Shown here: one piece after another, positions 51,500 to 60,468 of the stretch
Layout: each line of letters begins with the position of its first letter
Numbering within the stretch: the first letter of the stretch is position 1
Assembly: GCF_014467075.1 (NCBI RefSeq)
Contig: NZ_AP023027.1
Location: forward strand, 1,201,001 to 1,265,000
Source of the DNA: Anaerostipes caccae L1-92
GTDB lineage: Bacteria; Bacillota; Clostridia; Lachnospirales; Lachnospiraceae
Length of the DNA: 64,000 nucleotides
Reading direction: 5' to 3'
Translations under genes and position numbers: made by a program
Notes under the pieces: generated by a model
Told to the model about the DNA's origin: nothing
What the model saw: only the letters and a program-made list of their open reading frames with translations
The model's database searches: none

Positions 51500-52831
51500 T
51501 CAGAGAGAAAACAGATGGGTTGCAATATTAAAATAGATCAGGATGGAGCAGGTGTCCACCAGCGTGGTGATCAGGGGAGCCGCCATGATGGCCGGGTCCA
51601 GTCCGATCTTTTTTGCCAGAAGAGGCAGGCAGCAGCCTACGATTTTGGCAAGGATGATCGTGGCTATGAGGGAAAGCCCGATCAGCACGGCCATTCTGAG
51701 GCTGTGGTATATGAGCATGATACGCAGTCCATTGACTGCAGCCAGAACAAAGCCAACTAAAACAGCCACCCGGAATTCCTTAAATATAACTTTAAAAAGA
51801 TCATGGAACCGGATCTCATCGACGGCAATTCCGCGGATGATCAGGGTTGAACTCTGGGAACCACAGTTTCCTCCGGTGTCCATCAGCATTGGAATGAAGG
51901 ATACGAGCAGGGGAAGAGTCTGAAAAGCATTCTCATATTTCGTGATAATGGCTCCGGTAATGGTTGCGGACAGCATGAGGAAAAGCAGCCATAAGATTCT
52001 GTGTTTAGCATGGCTGATGACAGATGTGCCGAAATAGGATTCCTCATTGGGCTGCATAGCCGCCATGATGGACATGTCCTCTTCCACCTCATCCTGCCAG
52101 ACTTCCATGGCATCATCGAAAGTCACGATGCCTACCATGCAGTGTTCAAAGTCTACCACAGGGATTGCCAGAAGGCCGTATTTATGGAACAGTTTGCTGA
52201 CATTTTCTTTGTCCTCATGGGTATTCACGTAGATTAGATTTGTCTCCATAATGTCCTTTATGAGAACATTGCTTTCATTGAGCAAAAGGCTCTTGGCCGT
52301 CACGATCCCAAGAAGCCGTTTCTGTTCGATCACGTAGCATGTATAAATGGTCTCCTGGTCAATGCCAACCCGTTTAATCTTTTTCAGTGCCTGTTCGACA
52401 GTCATGTTTTTTTTCAGGTCCACATATTCCACTGTCATGATGCTTCCCGCACTGTCTTCCGGATATTTTAAGAGACGGTTGATGATCTGCCGTGTTTCTC
52501 TGTCAGTCACGTCCAAAATCTGTTCTACTACATTGGCAGGCATTTCTTCGATGATATCCACCGTATCATCCATGTACATATCATCAAACAGTTCTTTGAT
52601 CTCAGAGCGGGTAAACGCATTGATCAAAGTTTCCTGCATGGGAGATGACATCTCTGTGAATACTTCTGCCGCCTTCTCCTTTTGGATCAGACGGAACAGG
52701 ATCGTATATTCTTTTTCTGTAAAATTTTCTAATAATGATGCTAAATCTACGTTGTTCATAGAATTAAGCACAACTTTTAAGGCAGGATATTCCCGCCTCA
52801 TGAGCAGAGCTCTGATATTTTCTTCTCTCAT
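51500..52831 (-). CDS. mgtE: Magnesium transporter MgtE
   Basis: A 443-residue magnesium channel. Order: N-terminal superhelical domain (about residues 1-125), two CBS domains (about 130-250, including GSIMTVEYVDLKKNMTVEQALKKI and VVDFEHCMVGIVTFDDAMEV), then a five-helix membrane domain with FIPMLMDTGGNCGSQSSTLIIRGIA and a final LITTLVDTCSILIYF pore segment. It opens when internal magnesium falls. AAAAGGAG precedes the ATG. The leader of about 175 bases carries a small ORF and a terminator-like hairpin (52865-52963, 52878-52921), suggesting attenuation. Confidence 0.94.
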   Translation of the reverse strand: MREENIRALLMRREYPALKVVLNSMNNVDLASLLENFTEKEYTILFRLIQKEKAAEVFTEMSSPMQETLINAFTRSEIKELFDDMYMDDTVDIIEEMPANVVEQILDVTDRETRQIINRLLKYPEDSAGSIMTVEYVDLKKNMTVEQALKKIKRVGIDQETIYTCYVIEQKRLLGIVTAKSLLLNESNVLIKDIMETNLIYVNTHEDKENVSKLFHKYGLLAIPVVDFEHCMVGIVTFDDAMEVWQDEVEEDMSIMAAMQPNEESYFGTSVISHAKHRILWLLFLMLSATITGAIITKYENAFQTLPLLVSFIPMLMDTGGNCGSQSSTLIIRGIAVDEIRFHDLFKVIFKEFRVAVLVGFVLAAVNGLRIMLIYHSLRMAVLIGLSLIATIILAKIVGCCLPLLAKKIGLDPAIMAAPLITTLVDTCSILIYFNIATHLFSL

Positions 52832-52864
52832 GTTTCTTTCTCCTTTTATATGAAATTCTGAAGA

Positions 52865-52963
52865 TTAAAACATGAACAAAAACCCTCTCCCTGTATTTAA
52901 GAAAAAGTACGCGGGAGGTTTGGAATTTTCATTCATGCCGTATTGACTTCGGGGTGATTCCAT
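52865..52963 (-). CDS. 32-residue leader peptide upstream of mgtE
   Basis: A short ORF reading MESPRSQYGM, then NENSKPPAYF, then FLNTGRGFLF and MF on the minus strand, stop at 52865. It is preceded by AAAGGA nine bases before the ATG, a proper ribosome site. It lies in the leader of mgtE, between the promoter at 53014-53042 and the gene, and its second half is within the attenuator-like hairpin. The proline residues (SPR, KPP) are noteworthy because proline-rich leader peptides control magnesium transporter genes in enterobacteria. It could also be a chance ORF. Confidence 0.5.
   Translation of the reverse strand: MESPRSQYGMNENSKPPAYFFLNTGRGFLFMF
52878..52921 (-). terminator. Attenuator-like hairpin in the mgtE leader
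   Basis: On the minus strand AAACCTCCC (52921-52913) pairs with GGGAGAGGGTTT (52891-52880, two-base bulge) around a 21-base loop and is followed by TTTTTG. It overlaps the end of the leader peptide, so ribosome position could decide whether it forms. Confidence 0.5.
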
Positions 52964-53013
52964 ACTCTCACATCCTTTCTTTTTTACAGTTTACAGGTTT
53001 CACCGCTCTTATC

Positions 53014-53042
53014 AGAATACCTTTAAGAAAAGGTCATGTCAA
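53014..53042 (-). promoter_or_regulatory. Promoter of the mgtE leader
   Basis: On the minus strand TTGACA (53042-53037), 17-base spacer, TATTCT (53019-53014). Expected start near 53007, giving a leader of about 175 bases. I do not see an M-box riboswitch in it. Confidence 0.65.
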
Positions 53043-53112
53043 GGAAATCAGAATGAGACAATCTCCTATTCCATATAAATAGTACATAGAAGTTGAACAG
53101 GGGATGGACAGA

Positions 53113-53886
53113 GTGAATAAGAAAAATCTGATCACGGGTTTTATCTGCATCGTTGTTTTAGGGCTGTCATTGCTTGGCGGGGGCAATGCGGCCCTTTCTG
53201 TCTGGAATCAAAATGTGAGGATCTTAAATCCTGCAGAGAATAAGGAACTTCCGATTTACTGTGTGGATACAAAGAAGAAGGAAATCAGCCTCACCTTTGA
53301 CACAGCGTGGGGAAATGAGGACATCAACCAGGTTCTCAAAATCTTAAAAAAAGAAAATGTGAAAGCAACCTTCTTTTTTTCCGGCGACTGGGTACAGCGG
53401 TTTCCGGCGGATGTAAAGAAGATTGCCAAAGCAGGCCATGACATTGGCAACCATGGGGATAACCACAAATATATGACCAGATTGTCTTCTGATGAGCAGA
53501 AAAAAGAGATTCTGGGGGCTCACAGCAAAGTCCAGGCCGTGACAGGAGAGCAGATGGAACTTTTCCGGCCTCCCTACGGAGACTATGATGAAAATGTGGT
53601 AAAAACGGCCAGACAGCTAAATTATGAAGTCATTCAGTGGTCCGTTGACAGCCTGGACTGGAAAGACATTTCCAAGCAGGACATCATTGAACGTGTCTGT
53701 GATAACAAAAAGATGGAAAACGGTGCAATCATCCTGATGCACACAGGAACTGTATACACGAAACAGGCTCTTCCGGTAATCATAAAACGGTTAAAGTCCG
53801 AGGGATATACTTTTGTGCCGGTCTCCAGAATGATCCTGACTAAAAACTTTTACATAGATCCGGAGGGCAAACAGCGCAGAAAATAA
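53113..53886 (+). CDS. Polysaccharide deacetylase, PdaB-like
   Basis: A 257-residue membrane-anchored deacetylase of the NodB type. An N-terminal helix (about residues 6-25) anchors it; the catalytic Asp is in ISLTFDTAWGNED, metal histidines in HDIGNHGDNHKY, and FRPPYGDYDENV follows. The TFDTAWGNED form, rather than TFDDGP, is typical of PdaB, needed for spore stability in Bacillus. The GTG at 53113, behind AGGGGA at eight bases, is preferred to the ATG at 53104. A weak sigma-E-like pair (GAATGAG, 14 bases, CATATAAA) lies upstream. Confidence 0.85.
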   Translation: MNKKNLITGFICIVVLGLSLLGGGNAALSVWNQNVRILNPAENKELPIYCVDTKKKEISLTFDTAWGNEDINQVLKILKKENVKATFFFSGDWVQRFPADVKKIAKAGHDIGNHGDNHKYMTRLSSDEQKKEILGAHSKVQAVTGEQMELFRPPYGDYDENVVKTARQLNYEVIQWSVDSLDWKDISKQDIIERVCDNKKMENGAIILMHTGTVYTKQALPVIIKRLKSEGYTFVPVSRMILTKNFYIDPEGKQRRK

Positions 53887-53971
53887 ATTTTTATACCAAT
53901 TTCATGTGAAATATGATAACATCTAGGTATCGCAGGGACACTGTGAAATACAAGATTAGAAGGTGACTTAG

Positions 53972-55615
53972 ATGGTATTTCGGTTTGATATGAATGATCT
54001 GAACCGGGTCAAAAACTTTAAAGTCGGTAAGATGAAAAAGAAAACGGCAGCAATGGGAATCCTCACTGCACTGATTTTAGTAGGACTGTACTATTATGTG
54101 GCGCTGCCTGCAGTTAATTTTCAGGAGACCGGCATATGGATGGTGCTGATCGCAGTTTTAGGAGTGCTGACAGCGTGGGCCGCATTGAGGGGGATGGGCC
54201 AGAAGACAAAGCTGTTTTCGTTGTTTTCTGCTCTGCTGGTCCTTGTCATTGTCGTTTTTCTTGGAGGGATGATTCTTTCAAGCCAGCTCATATCTTCCAA
54301 AAAATATGCAGGCAGGCTGAAAGTAGAAAATAAGAAATTTGAGACTGACATGAAGGAGACGGAAAAGATCACAGATATCGCCCTGATGGACACGGAAGGG
54401 GCAAGGATTATCGGCGACCGCGCCATTGGCTCTCTGTCCGATGTGGTGAGCCAGTATGAGGTCAGTGACGACTATACCCAGATTGATTATAACGGGCAGC
54501 CGATGAAAGTGGCACCTCTTAATTATGCCAGTTTCATCCGGTATATGACAAACCGCAAAGCAGGGATTCCGGGCTATGTACAGGTAGATCCCATCAGCAA
54601 TGAGGCAAAGTATGTAAAGCTCAAAAAGCCGATGCAGTATTCTACATCCGCATACTTTTCCAGGAACCTTCAGAGACATCTGAGATTCCAGTATCCCACA
54701 GCAATTTTTCAGGGATACTATTTTGAGATCGACAATAAAGGAAATCCCTATTATATCTGTCCGGTGCTGAAGGCAAACGCGGGGCTCTTCGGGGCTAAGG
54801 ATGTCAAAGGTGCCGTGATCAGCGATCCCGTCACCGGGAAGAGCACTTACTATGACGCAAAAGATATTCCGAGATGGGTGGATCATGTATACGACGGCAG
54901 GCTGCTCCTCCAAAAGTATAATTGGAAAGGACTTCTCTCCAACGGCTATATTAACAGTGTGTTCGGCAAGAAGGGCTGTAAGATAGCAACTGACGACTAT
55001 GGATACAGGGCCATCGACGGGGACATCTGGGCTTATACCGGTGTCACATCCGTTAATGGAGATCAGTCTAATATCGCATTTGTTCTTATGAATATGAGAA
55101 CTTCGGAATCCAAATACTACACGGTTTCCGGAGCCAATGAGCAGTCTGCCATGAAAGCGGCCGAGGGACAGGTGCAGAACCTCAGGTATTCTGCGGCATT
55201 TCCGGCTCTGATCAATGTAAACGGAGAGCCGACATATGTCATGATTCTGAAGGATAAAGGCGGACTTGTGAAGATGTTTGCTATGGTCAATGTAAGAAAG
55301 TATAACATTGTGGCGACTTCTACCACTCAAAATGGTGTCCAGAAGGAATATAAGAGACTTTTGAAGGAGCAGGGAATTATCTCTGCCAAAGAAGCCGCCG
55401 CGGCAGAGTCTGTGAAGACGAAGGAGATCACGATCAAAAAGGTTGATTTTATACCGATTGAAGGCAATACTTATGTGTATATCACCGACAGGGAAGGCAA
55501 TGTCTATAAGGAAGAATTTTCAAAAAATGAAGGTGCGATCAAATGGAATGCCGGAGACAAGATTAAGATTTCCTACGAAGAAGACGAGAGCGGCATTTAT
55601 CAGATAACACAATAG
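53972..55615 (+). CDS. Membrane protein of unknown function, 547 residues
   Basis: An unrecognised protein with three N-terminal hydrophobic segments (about residues 26-45, 54-70 and 82-108) followed by a large extracellular or cytosolic domain of more than 400 residues. The large region contains repeated beta-strand patterns and a C-terminal OB-like segment (EITIKKVDFIPIEGNTYVYITDREGNVYKEEF). Conserved-looking motifs are LMDTEGARIIGDRAIG and FGKKGCKIATDDYGYRAIDGDIWAYTGVTS. It may be a cell-envelope or cell-shape factor. It lies between the deacetylase and glnN. GAAGGTGAC precedes the ATG. Confidence 0.55.
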   Translation: MVFRFDMNDLNRVKNFKVGKMKKKTAAMGILTALILVGLYYYVALPAVNFQETGIWMVLIAVLGVLTAWAALRGMGQKTKLFSLFSALLVLVIVVFLGGMILSSQLISSKKYAGRLKVENKKFETDMKETEKITDIALMDTEGARIIGDRAIGSLSDVVSQYEVSDDYTQIDYNGQPMKVAPLNYASFIRYMTNRKAGIPGYVQVDPISNEAKYVKLKKPMQYSTSAYFSRNLQRHLRFQYPTAIFQGYYFEIDNKGNPYYICPVLKANAGLFGAKDVKGAVISDPVTGKSTYYDAKDIPRWVDHVYDGRLLLQKYNWKGLLSNGYINSVFGKKGCKIATDDYGYRAIDGDIWAYTGVTSVNGDQSNIAFVLMNMRTSESKYYTVSGANEQSAMKAAEGQVQNLRYSAAFPALINVNGEPTYVMILKDKGGLVKMFAMVNVRKYNIVATSTTQNGVQKEYKRLLKEQGIISAKEAAAAESVKTKEITIKKVDFIPIEGNTYVYITDREGNVYKEEFSKNEGAIKWNAGDKIKISYEEDESGIYQITQ

Positions 55616-55652
55616 CTGGCGGCTTTGTATTTGACAAAATACAAAAAAGTAC

Positions 55653-55681
55653 TTGATTTTTCGAAAGAATCATTGTATCTT
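55653..55681 (+). promoter_or_regulatory. Promoter of glnN
   Basis: TTGATT (55653-55658), 17-base spacer, TATCTT (55676-55681). Expected start about 55688, giving a leader of about 130 bases. Confidence 0.55.
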
Positions 55682-55703
55682 ATACCTAGCGAAGTAATGA
55701 CAA

Positions 55704-55745
55704 AGGCGTCAAACGATTCGAGGATTGTTTGGCGTCTATTTTTTT
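55704..55745 (+). terminator. Attenuator-like hairpin in the glnN leader
   Basis: AGGCGTCAAAC (55704-55714) pairs with GTTTGGCGTCT (55727-55737; two wobbles) and is followed by seven T. Sitting between promoter and gene it should stop transcription unless prevented. It may be read by an ANTAR-type antiterminator, as known for nitrogen genes in Firmicutes, but the loop does not show the canonical A1/G4 hexaloop. Confidence 0.7.
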
Positions 55746-55818
55746 AATCTGTCACAGGTTTCCGGCGGGTTAAATTCTTATAATTTGAAGTCCAAATCAG
55801 GAAAGGAAGAAATATCTT

Positions 55819-57939
55819 ATGAGCGAAAAAAGAAGTGTTTCAGAAATGTTCGGATGTAACGTGTTTAACGACAGTGTTATGCGGGAGAGGCTTCCGAAGG
55901 CAGTTTACAAAGACCTTAAGAAGACGATCGAAGAGGGAACAGAGTTAAACCCTGCCATCGCAGACGTGGTTGCCAATGAGATGAAGGAATGGGCTCTTGA
56001 AAAAGGTGCAACCCACTTCACCCACTGGTTCCAGCCGATGACCGGTGTGACGGCAGAGAAGCACGATGCTTTTATCACCCCGACGGAAAATGGAAAAGTG
56101 CTCCTGGAATTCTCCGGGAAAGAACTGATCAAGGGTGAGCCGGATGCTTCTTCCTTCCCGTCAGGAGGACTGAGGGCAACCTTTGAAGCCAGAGGATACA
56201 CTGCGTGGGACTGTACTTCACCTGCTTTTATTAAAGAGACACCGGATTCTACAATTCTCTGTATCCCTACGGCATTTTGTTCCTATACCGGAGAAGCTCT
56301 GGACAAAAAGACTCCTTTATTGAGATCTATGCAGGCGCTGGATATTCAGGCCACCAGGCTTTTACACCTGCTTGGAAAGAAGAATGTAAAAAATGTCAAT
56401 ACCTCTGTGGGACCGGAACAGGAATACTTCCTTGTAGACAAAGAAAAATATCTACAGAGAAAAGACCTGATCTTTACAGGACGGACATTATTCGGTGCAA
56501 TGCCTCCAAAAGGACAGGAGATGGATGACCATTATTTCGGAATCATCCGCGAGAGGATCGGAAAGTTCATGAAAGAGCTCAATGAGGAGAGCTGGAAACT
56601 GGGCATCACAGCAAAGACTCAGCACAATGAAGTAGCTCCTGCACAGCACGAACTGGCACCAATCTACGCGACCAACAATATTGCAACGGATCACAATCAG
56701 CTTTTGATGGAGACGATGCGCCGTGTGGCAGAACGCCAGGGATTAAAGTGCCTTCTCCATGAAAAACCGTTTAAGGGCATTAATGGTTCCGGTAAACATA
56801 ACAACTGGTCCATCGTGACAAACACGGGAAAGAATCTTTTGGAACCTGGTGATACCCCGCATGATAACCAGCAGTTCCTTCTGATTCTGTCAGCTATTAT
56901 CAAGGCTGTCGATGAGCATGCAGATCTGCTTCGCATGGCCGCATCCACACCAGGAAATGACCACCGTCTGGGAGCCAATGAGGCACCTCCTGCCATCATT
57001 TCTATCTTCCTGGGAGAGCAGCTTGAGGACGTGGTAAAGCAGCTGGTTACCAGAGGAGAGGCTACCAGATCCAAACACGGGGATAAGCTGGCATCAGGCG
57101 TACATACTCTGCCGGATTTTGAAAAAGATGCCACTGACCGCAACAGGACATCACCGTTTGCATTTACCGGAAACAAATTTGAATTCCGCATGGTTGGCTC
57201 TACTCAGTCCATCTCTGACCCGAATGTAGTGCTGAATACGATTGTTGCAGATGCACTCTCAGAGGTCTGTGATGAATTGGAAAAGGTAGAGGGAGATCTT
57301 CAGGATGTGATGATGGAAGCTCACGAGCTGACCAAGAGAATGCTCACGGATCACCAGAGAGTCATATTTAACGGAGACGGATACTCTGATGCATGGGTAA
57401 AGGAAGCAGAGAGAAGGGGCCTTCCGAATATCAAGTCTATGGTCGAGGCGATCCCTGCGCTGATTACCGAAAAATCCGTTAAGATGTTTGAGAAGTTTGG
57501 TGTTTTCACGGAGGCAGAACTTGAGTCCCGTGCTGAGATTCTGTTTGAGCAGTATGCACAGACGATCAATATCGAGGCATTGGCAACGCTGGATATTGCT
57601 AAAAAACAGATTGTTCCTGCGGTAATGAAATATCAGAAGACGCTGGCCGATTCTGTCGCTGTTTTGAAAGCTACAGGAATGGATACGGATGTACAGGAAT
57701 CCCTGCTCGGCGATATCACAGAGAATCTTAAGAAATTATATACGGCAATCGGTATTCTGGAGAGTGAGACTGACAAAGCACAGTCTATTAAAGACATGAA
57801 CGAGCAGGCACGTTTCTATCACGACGTAGTGTTCGGATGCATGAATGCTGTCCGTGAACCGGCAGATAAGCTTGAAATGCTTGTGGCCAAAGAAGACTGG
57901 CCGATGCCGAGCTACGGAGATCTGATCTTTGAAGTATAA
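55819..57939 (+). CDS. glnN: Glutamine synthetase type III
   Basis: A 706-residue glutamine synthetase of the large GlnN type, which makes glutamine from glutamate and ammonia. Recognisable segments are [19 protein letters not shown] near the start, [14 protein letters not shown] (metal-binding Glu), [29 protein letters not shown] and [16 protein letters not shown]. The length is that of type III enzymes rather than the 450-residue type I. AGGAAAGGAAG precedes the start. Expression is probably controlled by the hairpin in its leader. Confidence 0.95.
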   Translation: MSEKRSVSEMFGCNVFNDSVMRERLPKAVYKDLKKTIEEGTELNPAIADVVANEMKEWALEKGATHFTHWFQPMTGVTAEKHDAFITPTENGKVLLEFSGKELIKGEPDASSFPSGGLRATFEARGYTAWDCTSPAFIKETPDSTILCIPTAFCSYTGEALDKKTPLLRSMQALDIQATRLLHLLGKKNVKNVNTSVGPEQEYFLVDKEKYLQRKDLIFTGRTLFGAMPPKGQEMDDHYFGIIRERIGKFMKELNEESWKLGITAKTQHNEVAPAQHELAPIYATNNIATDHNQLLMETMRRVAERQGLKCLLHEKPFKGINGSGKHNNWSIVTNTGKNLLEPGDTPHDNQQFLLILSAIIKAVDEHADLLRMAASTPGNDHRLGANEAPPAIISIFLGEQLEDVVKQLVTRGEATRSKHGDKLASGVHTLPDFEKDATDRNRTSPFAFTGNKFEFRMVGSTQSISDPNVVLNTIVADALSEVCDELEKVEGDLQDVMMEAHELTKRMLTDHQRVIFNGDGYSDAWVKEAERRGLPNIKSMVEAIPALITEKSVKMFEKFGVFTEAELESRAEILFEQYAQTINIEALATLDIAKKQIVPAVMKYQKTLADSVAVLKATGMDTDVQESLLGDITENLKKLYTAIGILESETDKAQSIKDMNEQARFYHDVVFGCMNAVREPADKLEMLVAKEDWPMPSYGDLIFEV

Positions 57940-57950
57940 GTATTGAAATC

Positions 57951-57991
57951 AAAAATCCTGCAGACGGTATGGAACCGCCCGCAGGATTTTT
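57951..57991 (+). terminator. Terminator of glnN
   Basis: AATCCTGC...CGGT pairs with ACCG...GCAGGATT (12 bp in two parts), followed by six T. Confidence 0.9.
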
Positions 57992-58074
57992 TGTTATATA
58001 AAATTATCTATAAAATGCCAGCATAGTTTTCTTGCTTCCTCACATCCTATATTTGAAAGCGAGGGAGCAAGTTT

Positions 58075-58845
58075 ATGAAACGAAAAACCTATTTTGCAGT
58101 TGTGTGCGCATTATTTTTTATCGGTTTCATCCTGCGGTATGCGGCGGATCATTCTGACGGACTTTTTATTGCGAGCCAGAAAGAGGGCGAAGGCGGACTG
58201 ATGGCCGGCAGCAAGATTACAAATAAAAAGGTATATCTGACCTTTGATGACGGGCCGTCTGAAAATACCGATGAGATCCTGGATATTTTGAAAAAAAATA
58301 AGGTGAAAGCGACGTTCTTCGTAGTGGGAAAAAAGACGGAGAAGGCCAGAAAGCAGTATCAAAGGATCGTACTTGAAGGACATACCCTGGCAATGCATTC
58401 TTACAGCCATAACTATGACCAGATTTATTCTTCCGTAGACGCTTTTGGAAAGGATATCAAGGAGCTGCAGGAGATGCTGTACGAGATAACAGACGTAAAG
58501 CCTGTCATATACCGTTTTCCGGGCGGAAGCAGCAATTCCTGCGCCGGAGATATCAAACCTTATATTCAGTATATCAACAAAGAAGGTCTTTTATACTTTG
58601 ACTGGAACGCGCTAAGCGGAGATGCAGTGAATTTTAACCTGAGTCCTGAAAGGCTGAACCAGAATATATTAACAGATGTAAAAAAACAAAAGGTCAGCAT
58701 TGTACTGATGCATGACCTGGCGGAGGCAGAAAACACGGTAAAAAGTCTGGACTCTCTGATTAAAACTTTGAAAAAAGAGGGCTATCAGATACTGCCGATT
58801 ACAAAATATACGCAGCAGATACACCATGTGTCCGTTGACAAATAA
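58075..58845 (+). CDS. Polysaccharide deacetylase, PgdA-like
   Basis: A 256-residue NodB-domain deacetylase with an N-terminal membrane helix (about residues 5-24). The catalytic base motif is LTFDDGPSENTD, the metal histidines are in HTLAMHSYSHNYD, and FPGGSSNS and VLMHD complete the active site. It likely deacetylates N-acetylglucosamine in peptidoglycan, modifying lysozyme sensitivity. AGCGAGGGAGC is upstream. It differs from the PdaB-like protein at 53113 in the TFDDGP motif. Confidence 0.88.
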   Translation: MKRKTYFAVVCALFFIGFILRYAADHSDGLFIASQKEGEGGLMAGSKITNKKVYLTFDDGPSENTDEILDILKKNKVKATFFVVGKKTEKARKQYQRIVLEGHTLAMHSYSHNYDQIYSSVDAFGKDIKELQEMLYEITDVKPVIYRFPGGSSNSCAGDIKPYIQYINKEGLLYFDWNALSGDAVNFNLSPERLNQNILTDVKKQKVSIVLMHDLAEAENTVKSLDSLIKTLKKEGYQILPITKYTQQIHHVSVDK

Positions 58846-58881
58846 ATGCAGGTAATTTAGAATGAGTATCAAGTGCGGAAA

Positions 58882-58912
58882 ATGGACCGGAGGCGTCGGG
58901 CCTCTGGTCCAT
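58882..58912 (+). promoter_or_regulatory. Stable hairpin in the mntP leader
   Basis: ATGGACCGGAGGC pairs with GCCTCTGGTCCAT (13 bp, one wobble) around GTCGG. An alternative stem, GCGTC (58893-58897) with GACGC (58915-58919), cannot form with it. No T run follows. The alternative pairing suggests a switch, but I do not recognise a manganese riboswitch. Confidence 0.4.
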
Positions 58913-58945
58913 CTGACGCGATAATGTACATAATGGGGTTAAAAA

Positions 58946-59506
58946 ATGAACATAATTGAAGTAGTGATGATAGGTGTGGGCCTTTCCATGGATGCGTTTG
59001 CTGTGTCTATAGGAAAAGGTCTCAATATGGGAAAGATCCGGAAAAATGAAATGTTTTGGATCGCTTTGTTTTTCGGGGGATTCCAGGCTCTGATGCCAGT
59101 GGCAGGATACCTGGCAGGCAAGCAGTTTGCGGGAAAGATCATGCAGATTGATCATTGGATCGCATTTTTCCTGCTGGTGATGATCGGCTTCAATATGGTA
59201 AAAGAAGGGATATCCGATGATGAAGAGGAAACACAGGACTGCGGATTTTCTTTCCGGGAGCTTTTTATTTTGGCGGTCGCGACCAGCATCGATGCACTGG
59301 CGGTAGGAGTCACGTTTTCATTTTTGAGCGTCAATCTTTTAGAAGCTGTAACGGTCATAGGGAGTGTTACCTTTGCCATATCACTGGCAGGAGTTGCCAT
59401 CGGAAGCAGATTTGGGGACAAACTGAAAGAAAAAGCAGAGATTATGGGAGGGTTGATTTTAATCATCCTCGGATGTAAAATTTTAATACAGCATTTATTT
59501 TTTTGA
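58946..59506 (+). CDS. mntP: Manganese efflux pump MntP
   Basis: A 186-residue membrane protein with six helices in two similar halves. VGLSMDAFAVSIGKGLNMG in the first and FILAVATSIDALAVGVTFSFL in the second carry the conserved Asp residues of the MntP (YebN) family. It exports manganese. It is 17 bases upstream of the exchanger gene. The hairpin at 58882 lies in its leader. Start: ATG behind ATAATGGGG, a weak site. Confidence 0.9.
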   Translation: MNIIEVVMIGVGLSMDAFAVSIGKGLNMGKIRKNEMFWIALFFGGFQALMPVAGYLAGKQFAGKIMQIDHWIAFFLLVMIGFNMVKEGISDDEEETQDCGFSFRELFILAVATSIDALAVGVTFSFLSVNLLEAVTVIGSVTFAISLAGVAIGSRFGDKLKEKAEIMGGLILIILGCKILIQHLFF

Positions 59507-59522
59507 GAAAAGAGGAACACGT

Positions 59523-60458
59523 ATGAATTTATTGCCACACATAGCCTTTTTAGCGGCAGGCTTTATTCTGCTGATGAAGGGCGCGGATTATTTTGTAGAA
59601 GGGGCATCTATGATTGCTGCAAAGTTTGGAATTCCGCAGATCGTGATCGGGCTTACGATCGTCGCCTGCGGGACCAGCGCTCCTGAGGCGGCAGTGAGTA
59701 TTTCGGCAGCGTTTAAAGGAAATGTTGGAATCACCGTCGGAAACATTCTTGGAAGCAATATCATGAATATTCTGCTGATTCTCGGGCTTACCGCAGTGGT
59801 CAGTGCAGTTGCCATCAAAGAAGGAACCGTAAAGGTGGAAATGCCCTTTGTAATTGTTATCACTGTAGTCCTCACAGCTATGGGAATCGCCGGAGGCAGT
59901 CTTTCACGCCTGGACGGAGTGATACTATGGGTGCTGTTTATCGGTTTTTTTGTATATCTGTTTAGGCTGACAAAAAAAGAAGGCATTGAAGAAGAGATAG
60001 AACAAGTGAATGCGTCCCTGCTAAAAATGCTTGTTTTTACGATCGGCGGGCTGATTGCCATCGTACTGGGAAGCGATGTGACAGTAGATGCGGCGACTTC
60101 GATAGCCAAGGCCCTGAATGTCTCTGACCGGATCATCGGCCTGACAGTTGTGGCATTCGGCACTTCTCTGCCGGAGCTGGTCACCTCAGTTACAGCGGCA
60201 TTTAAAGGAAAAGCAGACATTGCAGTGGGAAATATTGTGGGAAGCAATATCTTTAATATCTTGTTTGTCGTAGGGACCGTGGCGGTCATTCATCCGGTTC
60301 CGTTTGATACAAGCTTTATTCCGGACGCACTCGCTGCGATTCTATCAGCGGCGGTTTTGTGGATTCTGTCTTCAAAAGACCGGAAGCTTGCCAGAGGCAG
60401 CGGGTTTGTGATGCTTGTATTATTTGCAGTTTATCTGGCACAATTACTCATAAGATAA
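59523..60458 (+). CDS. Sodium/calcium exchanger family protein
   Basis: A 311-residue membrane antiporter with about ten helices in two inverted repeats. The alpha repeats are clear: GTSAPEAAVSISAAFKGN followed by GNILGSNIMNILLILG, and GTSLPELVTSVTAAFKGK followed by GNIVGSNIFNILFVVG. It resembles YrbG-type bacterial CaCA antiporters. AGAGGAAC precedes the ATG. It lies between mntP and ysxC, in an operon related to ion handling; the transported ion may be calcium. Confidence 0.92.
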   Translation: MNLLPHIAFLAAGFILLMKGADYFVEGASMIAAKFGIPQIVIGLTIVACGTSAPEAAVSISAAFKGNVGITVGNILGSNIMNILLILGLTAVVSAVAIKEGTVKVEMPFVIVITVVLTAMGIAGGSLSRLDGVILWVLFIGFFVYLFRLTKKEGIEEEIEQVNASLLKMLVFTIGGLIAIVLGSDVTVDAATSIAKALNVSDRIIGLTVVAFGTSLPELVTSVTAAFKGKADIAVGNIVGSNIFNILFVVGTVAVIHPVPFDTSFIPDALAAILSAAVLWILSSKDRKLARGSGFVMLVLFAVYLAQLLIR

Positions 60459-60468
60459 GGAGAATACC

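Noticed and set aside
52832..53007. M-box magnesium riboswitch upstream of mgtE
   Set aside because: The conserved M-box segments are not recognisable; the leader shows a small ORF and a hairpin instead.
54278..55330. 350-residue minus ORF inside the 547-residue gene
   Set aside because: Low-complexity Ile/His/Cys composition typical of an antisense frame; no ribosome site.
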